DNA of 64,000 nucleotides from GCA-2697345 sp049602715 (GTDB lineage: Bacteria > Pseudomonadota > Alphaproteobacteria > Rhodobacterales > Rhodobacteraceae): contig JBMYRX010000002.1 in NCBI GenBank assembly GCA_049602715.1, positions 1 to 64,000 on the forward strand, read 5' to 3'. The number at the start of each line of letters is the position of its first letter. Within the stretch, counting starts at the first letter, position 1. The translations under genes and the position numbers were made by a program. Under the pieces are notes generated by a model. It saw only the letters and a list, made by a program, of their open reading frames with translations, searched no databases and was not told where the DNA came from. Shown here in pieces: positions 18,975 through 27,187 of this stretch.

Positions 18975-19529
18975 ATGGATGGACTTACTATAATTGACGG
19001 AGCTGCTTTAGCAGTGGTTTTATTGTCAGGAGTTCTGGCTTACGCTCGGGGATTTCTAAGGGAGATTTTAGCCATATCTGGTTGGATCATTTCCATTGTA
19101 ATTTCCTTTATATTCGCTCCAGCTGGTGTGCCTTTAGTCTCAGAAATACCTTATTTGAATAAAATAGTTAGTGGATGTGAGGCAACAACAATTATATCAT
19201 TTGCGTTAATCTTAGCTATTTCTGTATTAGTTTGCTCAATATTCACCCCTCTACTGTCTAATGTTGTAAAACGATCTATGCTTAATACTTTTGATCAAAG
19301 TCTTGGTTTTTTATTTGGAGCAATCCGAGGAGTCATTTTAGTCTTAGTTTTAGTGATAGTTTATAATCAAGTAGCCTTAGACACAGAGTATAAAATCGTA
19401 AATAATAGTTTAGTTTATAAATCAGTCTTCGGTATTTCATCAAATATTGAGGCAATGTTACCTAACAATATTCCCGATTGGTTAATAGATAACTATGACG
19501 GCTTAGTCTCCAGCTGTGATCTAAACTAA
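18975..19529 (+). CDS. cvpA: CvpA family membrane protein
   Basis: 184-aa integral membrane protein with about four hydrophobic segments. The early ARGFLREILAISGWIISIV motif and the later FDQSLGFLFGAIRGVILV motif are hallmarks of CvpA (colicin V production protein). It is a conserved inner-membrane protein whose molecular role is not settled. Location directly before purF is conserved from E. coli to alphaproteobacteria. The gap to purF is 100 bases. Confidence 0.88.
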   Translation: MDGLTIIDGAALAVVLLSGVLAYARGFLREILAISGWIISIVISFIFAPAGVPLVSEIPYLNKIVSGCEATTIISFALILAISVLVCSIFTPLLSNVVKRSMLNTFDQSLGFLFGAIRGVILVLVLVIVYNQVALDTEYKIVNNSLVYKSVFGISSNIEAMLPNNIPDWLIDNYDGLVSSCDLN

Positions 19530-19629
19530 TGAAATATAACTTAAACAAATACTTAAATACGTGACTCTTTTTCGGTTACCTCTTAAATGTAGTGTAATAT
19601 TGAAGAGTAGATTCGAGGTATGTTAAAGA

Positions 19630-21021
19630 ATGTGTGGTATATTTGGTATATTTGATCACGAGAACGCTGCAGCTTTAGTCACTCTAGGATTACACTCCTT
19701 ACAGCATAGAGGACAGGAAGGTGCCGGTATAGTTACTACGGATGGAAATAAATTCCATGGCGTAAGACGACCACGATTAGTTAGTGAGCATTTCAACAGT
19801 CCAGAAATTGTAAACAAGCTGGTTGGTAAAAGTGCTATTGGCCACGTTAGATATAGTACTACAGGTGCGTCGATAACAGAAAATATTCAACCTCTATTTG
19901 CAGAACTTTTCCGTGGAGGGTTCGCTATTGCTCATAATGGAAACCTAACAAATGCGAAAAAATTAAAAAATGATCTTGTAAAATCTGGTGCCATTTTTCA
20001 GACAACCTCTGATACTGAGGCAATTTTACACCTAGTGTCACGAAGTAATGCTGAAAGTGTCGTTGAAAAGGTAATTGACTCACTCGCAAGCATACAGGGT
20101 GCATACGCTCTAACAATTATGACAAAAAAGAAATTGATTGGTGTTCGAGACCCCTTTGGAATTCGTCCACTAGTATTAGGGGATTTAGATGGATCACCAA
20201 TTCTTACCTCTGAAACCTGCGCATTAGATATGGTCGGTGCAAAATATGTGAGGGATGTTTCTCCCGGTGAATTGATAGTAATTGATGAAAATGGTATAAA
20301 AAGTATTCAATATGATAATAGTAAAATCGAAAGACAATGTGTATTCGAGAGAATATACTTTGCTCGTCCAGACAGCGTAGTTAAAGGTAAAACTGTTTAC
20401 ACATATCGAAAAAATTTGGGTCATCAAATGGCCAAAGAATGGACAAAATGTGATAATTCTCCTTTCAGTAAAGGTATTGAAAACACCGTTGTTGTTCCAA
20501 TTCCAGACAGTGGTGTTCCTGCAGCTTTAGGGTTTTCTCAATATACTAAATGTGATTACGAACTAGGAATTATTAGGAATCACTATGTAGGAAGGTCTTT
20601 TATTGAGCCCTTACAAAGTCTTAGACAGAATACTGTAAAATTAAAACACAGTATTAATAAATCTGCAGTAAAAGGAAAAAAGGTAATACTCGTTGACGAC
20701 TCGTTGGTTAGAGGAACGACTGCAAAACAGATAGTAGATATGGTGTTCGAGGCTGGAGCAACCGAGGTTCATATTGGTATCGCTTGTCCTCCAGTAAAGT
20801 ACCCTGACTTTTATGGAATAGATACACCTAACCAAGCTGAATTGATTGCAGCAAAATATTCTGAAAAAGAGACAGAAAACATTATAGGCGCTACCTCAAT
20901 ATTTTTCCTCAGCATTGAGGGAACATATAAAGCAATGGGATATAAAAGTAGAAATAGTGAAAATCCACAATTGACAGATCATTGTTTTACTAACGAGTAT
21001 CCGATTCAACCAGATATCTGA
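19630..21021 (+). CDS. purF: amidophosphoribosyltransferase
   Basis: First committed step of purine synthesis: glutamine plus PRPP gives phosphoribosylamine. The N-terminal glutaminase domain starts MCGIFGIF with Cys2 as nucleophile after Met removal. An in-frame TAA lies two codons upstream, so there is no propeptide. LQHRGQEGAGI and HVRYSTTG follow. The C-terminal phosphoribosyltransferase domain has VILVDDSLVRGTTAKQIV near residue 352. Length 463 aa is normal. A bulged hairpin after the stop may end the cvpA-purF transcript. Confidence 0.95.
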   Translation: MCGIFGIFDHENAAALVTLGLHSLQHRGQEGAGIVTTDGNKFHGVRRPRLVSEHFNSPEIVNKLVGKSAIGHVRYSTTGASITENIQPLFAELFRGGFAIAHNGNLTNAKKLKNDLVKSGAIFQTTSDTEAILHLVSRSNAESVVEKVIDSLASIQGAYALTIMTKKKLIGVRDPFGIRPLVLGDLDGSPILTSETCALDMVGAKYVRDVSPGELIVIDENGIKSIQYDNSKIERQCVFERIYFARPDSVVKGKTVYTYRKNLGHQMAKEWTKCDNSPFSKGIENTVVVPIPDSGVPAALGFSQYTKCDYELGIIRNHYVGRSFIEPLQSLRQNTVKLKHSINKSAVKGKKVILVDDSLVRGTTAKQIVDMVFEAGATEVHIGIACPPVKYPDFYGIDTPNQAELIAAKYSEKETENIIGATSIFFLSIEGTYKAMGYKSRNSENPQLTDHCFTNEYPIQPDI

Positions 21022-21052
21022 TAATAGTTTTATTTAACATTACGCTCTTTTT

Positions 21053-21087
21053 ATCCCCTACGGAAAAAGGTAGTGAGAAGGGATTTT
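21053..21087 (+). terminator. possible bulged terminator after purF
   Basis: ATCCC (21053-21057) can pair with GGGAT (21080-21084) and CTAC (21058-21061) with GTAG (21070-21073), leaving a 6-base bulge on one side. TTTT follows at 21084-21087. The asymmetry makes it uncertain. Confidence 0.3.
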
Positions 21088-21153
21088 ATAATAAAACATT
21101 AAACTATAAATATAATATTATTATTTAAAACAACGATTTAGGAAGAGTTCTGA

Positions 21154-21810
21154 ATGGACAAAGAAAAAATTGCATTAATAACTGGAGCTTCTCGAGGTCT
21201 AGGAGCAGCCATGAGTGAGGCATTAGCCTCCAATGGTTTTCACACAATTTTGGTTGCAAGGACAGTTGGAGCATTAGAACAACTATATGACAACATTATC
21301 AAAAACGAGGGGACTGCATCTATATTGCCACTAGATATAACGGATGAAACTGCAATTAAACAAAGTTGTCTATCTATTTATAAGCGTTGGGAAAAAATAG
21401 ATTATTGGATTCATACAGCTATTTTAGCTCCGGCATTGTCTCCCGTAGATCACATTGATCCTGTCGAACTAAGAAAGTCATTAGAAGTCAACATCATATC
21501 AACGTCCATGTTAATAACAAATCTTGGTCCTTTATTGAAAAATTCTTCAAAAAGTAAAGCTATTTTTTTTGATGATCCAACTGTATTCAAAAAATATCAT
21601 ACTCCATATTGTATAGGTAAGTTAGCTCAGCTTGATCTTGTTAAAAAATGGCGAGACGAGAACTCAGATAAGAGCCTTGAAATTATAATAGAAACACCAA
21701 CCCCAATGGCAACAGCTACCCGAGCGAAGTTTTATCCAGGAGAAGACAAGAAGGCGCTCTCTACCACAATGCAACAAGCCAGTGAAATCGTTTCTCGTAT
21801 AATAAAATAA
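21154..21810 (+). CDS. short-chain dehydrogenase/reductase (SDR)
   Basis: 218-aa Rossmann-fold oxidoreductase. The NAD(P)-binding ITGASRGLGAAMSEAL is at residues ~9-24. The YxxxK catalytic pair is in PYCIGK near residue 155. The Asn motif region VNIIST is present. The usual catalytic Ser position, about 12-13 residues before the Tyr, falls in IFFDDP and appears to be Asp, so the triad is unusual. Placement after purF is common in alphaproteobacteria. Substrate is unknown; it may act on a metabolite or be a structural homologue. Confidence 0.8.
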   Translation: MDKEKIALITGASRGLGAAMSEALASNGFHTILVARTVGALEQLYDNIIKNEGTASILPLDITDETAIKQSCLSIYKRWEKIDYWIHTAILAPALSPVDHIDPVELRKSLEVNIISTSMLITNLGPLLKNSSKSKAIFFDDPTVFKKYHTPYCIGKLAQLDLVKKWRDENSDKSLEIIIETPTPMATATRAKFYPGEDKKALSTTMQQASEIVSRIIK

Positions 21811-21819
21811 GAAGTTGTC

Positions 21820-23613
21820 TTAACCGGAAATTCTGTTTTCTCGAGATTGTTTTGACCACATAGCAGCGTAATTTCCATTTAACCTTATAAGTTCTTTATG
21901 TGTTCCCCTTTCTATTATTTCTCCATTATCTAAAACTATAATTAAATTTGCTCTAAAGATTGTTGAAAGCCGATGAGCAATTATGATGGTTGTCTTTTCA
22001 GAACCATAATTAAGAAAACTGCTTTGCACTTCATTTTCTGTGAGAGTATCTAAAGCCGATGTTGCCTCATCTAAGATCATTAATGGTGGGTTTTTTAATA
22101 AAGTACGAGCTATACCAATCCTTTGTTTTTCTCCACCAGAGAGTTTTAATCCTCGTTCACCAACTGGTGTATCATAACCATACGGAAGCGACATTATAAA
22201 ATCATGCATATTGACTGATTTAGCAACCTTCTCCACATCGGCACTTGTAGCGTTAGATTTCCCATAAGCAAAATTATAAAAAATACTATCATTAAAAAGT
22301 ACAATATCCTGAGGAACCATTCCCACACTACTACGTAAGCTTTTTTGAGTTATATTAGATATACTTTGGCCATCGATAAATATATCACCTTCAGTTAAAT
22401 CATAAAAACGGAATAATAACCTTGCTATTGTAGACTTTCCTGACCCTGATTGACCTACGATACCTAGTGTTTCACCCTTTTTCACACTGAAAGAAATATT
22501 ATTTAGGATTTGTCGTTCTTTTTCATAATTAAAGCAAACATTTTTAAACTCAATAACTCCTTCTGTAACTACTAGGTCCTTTGCTTTAGGATTATCTAAA
22601 ACCTCAATTTGATGCTCCAAAAGTTGAAACATTTCAGACATATCCACTATCGATTGTCTTATTTCTCTGTAAATTGTACCTAAAAAATTAAGAGGCATTG
22701 TTATTTGCAACATATAAGCATTTACCATGACAAAATCTCCTACGGTCATTTTACCGTTGGAAACGCCTAATACAGCTAAAAGCATTACTGACATTAAACC
22801 CAAGCTAATAAATAGCGATTGACCAAAATTTAAAAAAGAGAGTGAGTATAAAGTCTTTAAAGAAGCTTGCTCAAATCTCTTAATTGCAGATCCATACCTA
22901 CTTATCTCTCGATCTTCCGCAGAAAAATATTTGACTGTTTCGTAATTTAATAAGCTATCTACTGCTTTTTGATTAGCGTCCGTATCCTGCTCGTTCATTA
23001 CTTTTCTTATTTTTACCCGCCATTCAGTAACGCAAAAAGTAAAGACAATATATACAAGAATTGTTGCTAGAACAATTACAAGAAATCTAACATCAAAAAC
23101 AAAATATAAAATTATCAATGTCATTAATAATTCAAGGAAAAGTGGTACGATTGAGAAAAGGAGAAATCTAAGTAGAAATTCTACTCCCTTAACCCCTCTT
23201 TCGATCACTCTACTCAACGCACCTGTTTTTCGAGACAAATGGTAACTTAGTGATAGAGTGTGCAGATGAGTAAATGTCTCTAGAGCTAATTGTCTTAGCG
23301 CACGTTGCCCGACAGGAGCAAATGCGACATCACGTAATTGCTGAAACCCAACATTCATCAATTTTGCAATCGCGTAAATAACGGTTAAGCTTATTGCGCC
23401 TAACCCAAAAATTACTCCTGGGTTATCTAAATCATTAGCTAATATATCTACCGCTTCTTTATAAAAAAAAGGTACTGCAACACCAATAAGTTTGGCAGTC
23501 ACCAGAAAAAAAAGTGCGGTAATGACGCGTCTTTTTATTCTCGAATTACCCGCAGGCCAAAGGTACGGTAATACATAACTTATTATTCTAACTGAATGTG
23601 ACAGGTTTTGCAT
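21820..23613 (-). CDS. ATM1-type ABC exporter (half-transporter)
   Basis: 597-aa fused membrane/ATPase half-transporter of the ATM1/HMT family. Bacterial Atm1 proteins export glutathione-type thiols and metal complexes across the inner membrane as homodimers. Six hydrophobic segments occupy residues ~25-320. Family marks include VIERGVKGVEFLLRFLLFS and LNFGQSLFISLGL in the membrane domain and ADREISRYGSAIKRFE. The ATPase has Walker A GQSGSGKSTIARLLFRF (~384), signature LSGGEKQRIGIARTLL (~489), LMILDEATSALD and the switch region IIIAHRLSTI. It is convergent with the SDR gene (9-base gap) and 76 bases after the LysM gene. Confidence 0.88.
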   Translation of the reverse strand: MQNLSHSVRIISYVLPYLWPAGNSRIKRRVITALFFLVTAKLIGVAVPFFYKEAVDILANDLDNPGVIFGLGAISLTVIYAIAKLMNVGFQQLRDVAFAPVGQRALRQLALETFTHLHTLSLSYHLSRKTGALSRVIERGVKGVEFLLRFLLFSIVPLFLELLMTLIILYFVFDVRFLVIVLATILVYIVFTFCVTEWRVKIRKVMNEQDTDANQKAVDSLLNYETVKYFSAEDREISRYGSAIKRFEQASLKTLYSLSFLNFGQSLFISLGLMSVMLLAVLGVSNGKMTVGDFVMVNAYMLQITMPLNFLGTIYREIRQSIVDMSEMFQLLEHQIEVLDNPKAKDLVVTEGVIEFKNVCFNYEKERQILNNISFSVKKGETLGIVGQSGSGKSTIARLLFRFYDLTEGDIFIDGQSISNITQKSLRSSVGMVPQDIVLFNDSIFYNFAYGKSNATSADVEKVAKSVNMHDFIMSLPYGYDTPVGERGLKLSGGEKQRIGIARTLLKNPPLMILDEATSALDTLTENEVQSSFLNYGSEKTTIIIAHRLSTIFRANLIIVLDNGEIIERGTHKELIRLNGNYAAMWSKQSRENRISG

Positions 23614-23689
23614 CTCTCGGCAAAAATCTCCAATATAACTAACTTAGATAAAAGCTGATTGTAAAAATTCTTAAAAAATATTCTTTTAA

Positions 23690-25192
23690 TTATTCCTCGG
23701 GTAAATTAAAAACCTGCCCAGGATAGATAAGGTCCGGATCTTTGATCAAATCGAGATTAGCCTGATATACTCTAACATATTGGAATCCAGATCCGTATCT
23801 TTCGCGTGCTATCGCCCATAGCGTATAACCAGGCTGAACTGTGATGGCTGACGCCCCTTTTGCAGCTAGTGAAATGCTTTCTCTTTGGAATGGCGTTTCT
23901 ACTCGGCTAACAACAATTCCGTCTGGTGATATTTCATCAGCTCGTAACGTATATAATCCTTGTTTTAGTCCTGTCAATGGAGTGACCCAAGAGCCATCTG
24001 CGCCAACGGATGTCGACTTTACAGGTTTATCATCGATATAAATCCTAACAAAATCACCTACACCACCTTTACCCGAAATTGTTACTTCTCCTTCATCATC
24101 ATAAGTTATAACTTCAATTCCCAAGCTATCCGAGCCTTTTAATTTTTCAGAAGAAACTTTAGGTACCTGGACAACTTCAATTTCCTTGTCGTTGACTATT
24201 ACAATAGTTGGAATTTTAGTTAATTCTTCTTGACCGGTAGTCGTATCTGCAGAACCGGTATTCGGTACTACTTTATTATCAGTGATTATTTTTTCATGAC
24301 TGGTAGTCGTACCTATAGAGCCCGCATTTGATACTTCTTTATCATTTGATACTTCTTTATCATTTGATACTTCTTTATCATTTGATACCTGTTCAACTAC
24401 TTCATTTATTTTGTTTTCGCTAATAATATCTTTTGTACCTTCACTAGTTGAGATAACGATCTCATCGCTAATATCGCTAACCTTTTCGGAACTTGCAGCA
24501 GTAACTGTGTCCTGGTTTGAAGTGGCGTCCTTACCAGCGGGAATATCTTCAACTTCTTTCGACAAATTTTTATTAGTATCAGCGGTTTTCAATGACTCAT
24601 CAGCTTCATCACTTTTTATTACCGGATTTATTAATGCTGACTGTGTAGAATTATTAATTGATCCATTTAAGCTTTTTTGCTCAAGTGATAATGTGAAGGG
24701 TTTATTGAATTCTGGAAGGTCAAAGAAAAGTGCAAATTGACCATCTTCTGAAACAAGTCCTTTTGTAACAGGTTTATCGTTAAGAAGTACACTAACTGTA
24801 CTACCTGGCTCTCCGTCTCCGGAAACAATTCCTGAACCATCTTTCTCTACTCTAATCAATCCAATTTCAGGTAAAAGCGTTTCAATTTCCACTTTATTAT
24901 TTGTGATATTTGTATTTTCACTATCTTTTATTATTTTCGATTCTGATAACGTTTCCTTACTATTTTCATCTTTAGAAACGACTGACTGATTACCAACAGA
25001 TTCACTTTGTTCTTTATCACTAGTTTTGACTTCGTCTAAAGGAGATTTTTCTTTGACCTCCTCTAAAATGCTATTATCAGTTAGGGTAATTCCAAAGTAA
25101 TCAAAAATGTAATTACCAAAAAATATAAACCCTACCAAAAGGGAGACTAATATAACCGGCCAAACATTACCTTCTTTAGACCGGTTTGCCAT
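23690..25192 (-). CDS. membrane-anchored LysM protein with Ig-like domains and repeat linker
   Basis: 500-aa protein with an N-terminal transmembrane anchor (VWPVILVSLLVGFIFFGNYIF, residues ~11-31) and a long acidic, Ser/Asn-rich linker. Two bacterial Ig-like modules are seen: one near residues 105-165 (GSGIVSGDGEPGSTVSVLLN) and one near 350-430 (GEVTISGKGGVGDFVRIYID). A C-terminal LysM domain (VQPGYTLWAIARERYGSGFQ, about 450-500) should bind peptidoglycan. Between the Ig modules lies the tandem NDKEVS repeat. This architecture is widespread in alphaproteobacteria as a LysM peptidoglycan-binding protein of unknown function. It diverges from the LOG-family gene. Confidence 0.8.
   Translation of the reverse strand: MANRSKEGNVWPVILVSLLVGFIFFGNYIFDYFGITLTDNSILEEVKEKSPLDEVKTSDKEQSESVGNQSVVSKDENSKETLSESKIIKDSENTNITNNKVEIETLLPEIGLIRVEKDGSGIVSGDGEPGSTVSVLLNDKPVTKGLVSEDGQFALFFDLPEFNKPFTLSLEQKSLNGSINNSTQSALINPVIKSDEADESLKTADTNKNLSKEVEDIPAGKDATSNQDTVTAASSEKVSDISDEIVISTSEGTKDIISENKINEVVEQVSNDKEVSNDKEVSNDKEVSNAGSIGTTTSHEKIITDNKVVPNTGSADTTTGQEELTKIPTIVIVNDKEIEVVQVPKVSSEKLKGSDSLGIEVITYDDEGEVTISGKGGVGDFVRIYIDDKPVKSTSVGADGSWVTPLTGLKQGLYTLRADEISPDGIVVSRVETPFQRESISLAAKGASAITVQPGYTLWAIARERYGSGFQYVRVYQANLDLIKDPDLIYPGQVFNLPEE
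24325..24390 (-). repeat. 18-bp minisatellite in the LysM gene (NDKEVS repeats)
   Basis: Three identical 18-bp units (CATTTGATACTTCTTTAT on the plus strand) at 24325-24342, 24343-24360 and 24361-24378, followed by a partial fourth. On the minus strand they encode NDKEVS. Identical DNA copies point to recent slippage, and gain or loss of units keeps the frame. Confidence 0.9.
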
Positions 25193-25294
25193 TTTGCTAC
25201 CCCCTCTGTTACAATCTTAAGAACTGAATTATAACAATCCAGACAAAATATTTACTAACATAACTTGAGCTAGTCATACCACAGGAGAATTCAA

Positions 25295-25843
25295 TTGAAA
25301 CCTTTTAGGAAATCAGTGTGTGTATTTTGCGGTTCCCGTGCTGGAAAAGCATCAAATTTTTCTCTCACAACAAAGAAAGTAGGTAGAATGATCGCTAAAA
25401 ATGGCTGGCGTCTGGTTTATGGTGCCGGTGATATTGGTTTAATGGGAAAATTAGCAGATTCTGTTTTAAAAAATAATGGTGAGGTACTTGGAGTAATCCC
25501 TAAACACTTACTCGAGATGGAAGTTGCTAAAACTGATTTGAATTCACTTATCATAACCGAAAACATGCATGAACGTAAGAAAGTTATGTTTATGAATTCA
25601 GATACTATACTTATTCTTCCAGGCGGCATTGGTACCTTAGATGAGTTTTTCGAAATTCTAACATGGAAACAACTTAAATTGCATAGTAAAGATATATACA
25701 TTTTAAACATTAACGGTTTTTGGGACAAACTTATTTTATTACTAGATCACCTTGTTATACAGGAATTCTCTGGCAGTTCGGTACATGGACACTACACTAT
25801 ATTAGCCACATTGGATGAACTAGATAACATCCTCAAAAATTAA
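25295..25843 (+). CDS. LOG family protein (TIGR00730-type, nucleotide phosphoribohydrolase-like)
   Basis: 182-aa protein of the LOG/YvdD family. Members hydrolyse cytokinin riboside 5'-monophosphates or other nucleoside monophosphates to base plus ribose 5-phosphate; older databases call them lysine decarboxylases. The family signature PGGIGTLDEFFE is at residues ~109-120, and the N-terminal VFCGSRAG plus YGAGDIGLMG form the nucleotide-binding region. The start is TTG, supported by AGGAG at 25283-25287, seven bases upstream. The gene diverges from the LysM gene and converges with sodB, with a hairpin between them. Confidence 0.87.
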   Translation: MKPFRKSVCVFCGSRAGKASNFSLTTKKVGRMIAKNGWRLVYGAGDIGLMGKLADSVLKNNGEVLGVIPKHLLEMEVAKTDLNSLIITENMHERKKVMFMNSDTILILPGGIGTLDEFFEILTWKQLKLHSKDIYILNINGFWDKLILLLDHLVIQEFSGSSVHGHYTILATLDELDNILKN

Positions 25844-25861
25844 TATTTTATAGTTAGAGTT

Positions 25862-25889
25862 AAAAACGCAGCCTGTAGTAAGCTGCGTT
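25862..25889 (-). terminator. rho-independent terminator of sodB
   Basis: An 8-bp perfect stem (25865-25872 AACGCAGC with 25882-25889 GCTGCGTT) and a 9-base loop lie between the convergent LOG and sodB genes. Read on the minus strand the stem runs straight into TTTTT (complement of 25862-25866), so it best serves sodB. On the plus strand the T-tract is poor. Confidence 0.75.
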
Positions 25890-25896
25890 AATAAAT

Positions 25897-26496
25897 CTAC
25901 ATTCTTGACGCTACATTTTCCCAATTAACTAAATTATCAAGAAAATTTGTAAGATAAACCGGTCGTTTATTCCTAAAGTCAATATAATAAGAGTGCTCCC
26001 AAACATCACAACCCAGTAAAGCTTTCTGGCCAAAACAGAGTGGGTTTACACCATTTTCAGTTTTAGTTATTTTGAGACTTCCGTCTGTTGCACGTACTAA
26101 CCAGCACCAACCAGATCCAAACTGGCCCGCTCCCGCTGCGCAAAATGAAGTTTTGAAATCATCTATGGAACCAAAATTTTCAATTAAACTATTTTCTAAT
26201 TCGGACGGCATACTAGAATTACCCGGCCCCATCATTTCCCAAAATTGATTGTGATTCCAAAGTTGAGAAATATTATTGAATATTCCATTTTGAGCAACTG
26301 CATTTGCATCATAAGTGCCAACGATTATCTCTTCTAAAGATTTATTTTCCCATTCAGTTCCTGCGATTGCAGCATTACCATTTGTTACGTATGCGTTGTG
26401 GTGTAAGTCATGATGGTATTCTAGTGTTTCTTTAGACATGCCGTTATCTGCAAGAGCATCATGTGAATAAGGAAGATTAGGAAGTTCAAAAGCCAT
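25897..26496 (-). CDS. sodB: superoxide dismutase (Fe/Mn family)
   Basis: 199-aa Fe/Mn superoxide dismutase that detoxifies superoxide in the cytoplasm. Metal ligands appear in ETLEYHHDLHHNAYV (first His), LWNHNQFWEMM, and the C-terminal CDVWEHSYYIDF (Asp and His). The sequence FGSGWCWLV and a start MAFELPNLPYSHDAL favour the Fe-type seen in alphaproteobacteria, but iron versus manganese cannot be settled from motifs alone. A strong AGGAGG precedes the ATG. A minus-strand terminator hairpin follows the gene. Confidence 0.93.
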   Translation of the reverse strand: MAFELPNLPYSHDALADNGMSKETLEYHHDLHHNAYVTNGNAAIAGTEWENKSLEEIIVGTYDANAVAQNGIFNNISQLWNHNQFWEMMGPGNSSMPSELENSLIENFGSIDDFKTSFCAAGAGQFGSGWCWLVRATDGSLKITKTENGVNPLCFGQKALLGCDVWEHSYYIDFRNKRPVYLTNFLDNLVNWENVASRM

Positions 26497-26629
26497 GTTA
26501 TGGGCCCTCCTCAGGTGTTAAAGTTAGTAAGTTATAATAATAAATTTAATTTCTAATTCCGTGTAACATAACCCTTCGGGTTAAAACAATCCAACATATA
26601 GTTTTTTTCATACGTTATTACCTTTTTGA

Positions 26630-27187
26630 TCAATAAAAATTTACTTCACTACCTTTTGAAATAGAAATTTCTAAAAGTTTTTGAATATAATCTTTCACAG
26701 AGGTGAAGCACATTAATTGAAATTTATCAGGAGATAACAAAGATAACGCAACAGAAGCTTGAGCCATTCTTGTACGCCTAAAATCACCGACCTTAAACAC
26801 TGTTGGTGAAAAGTCCACTGGACAAAGTTTACCCAAAACGTTTTGAACACCACTACCTTCAATATTAAAAAAGATCCTAGAATCGGAAATATTAACAACG
26901 GAAGAGTGAGTGTTTTTTAATTTAGAAATTAGCTTTGTCTCCGTCGAACAAATATTATCATATCCACCTTTAACTAACAATTCATCATGCGACATCCAAT
27001 AAATTTGAAAATCTTTTTTTATCAAAAATTTTCTACAATCAGGTATAGATAATCCAACAACTGATTTGATCACAGCGGCAATTTCCTTCGATCCAAAATC
27101 GCACCTGATTGTTAAAAGACCATTCGGTTCTAGTTGATTAATCTTAATTGCGTTAATTTGATAACTGAAAGAAGAATTATCCTCCAT
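26630..27187 (-). CDS. soxG: sarcosine oxidase gamma subunit
   Basis: Smallest well-conserved partner in the heterotetrameric sarcosine oxidase. About 185 aa from the chosen ATG at 27187, which has GAGGGGG nine bases upstream (27197-27203). The longer frame from TTG at 27226 lacks a binding site and would overlap soxA by 50 bases; with the ATG the overlap is 11. The C-terminal part resembles the GcvT-like C-domain (IFFNIEGSGVQNVLGKLCPVD, then FRRTRMAQASVALSLL), as in SoxG. Last gene of soxB-soxD-soxA-soxG. Family identity rests on context plus these segments. Confidence 0.85.
   Translation of the reverse strand: MEDNSSFSYQINAIKINQLEPNGLLTIRCDFGSKEIAAVIKSVVGLSIPDCRKFLIKKDFQIYWMSHDELLVKGGYDNICSTETKLISKLKNTHSSVVNISDSRIFFNIEGSGVQNVLGKLCPVDFSPTVFKVGDFRRTRMAQASVALSLLSPDKFQLMCFTSVKDYIQKLLEISISKGSEVNFY

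Noticed and set aside
24325..24390. Possible CRISPR-like direct repeats
   Set aside because: The 18-bp units are contiguous, without spacers, and lie in frame inside a coding sequence.
26569..26583. Hairpin TAACCC-TTC-GGGTTA between soxG and sodB
   Set aside because: Only a 6-bp stem and no T-tract on either strand, so it is not called a terminator.
26546..26611. 21-codon minus-strand ORF (MKKTICWIVLTRR...) between soxG and sodB with an AAAGG upstream and a hairpin inside
   Set aside because: It could be a leader peptide, but there is no run of regulatory codons and a 22-codon frame is easily random; no alternative antiterminator was found.
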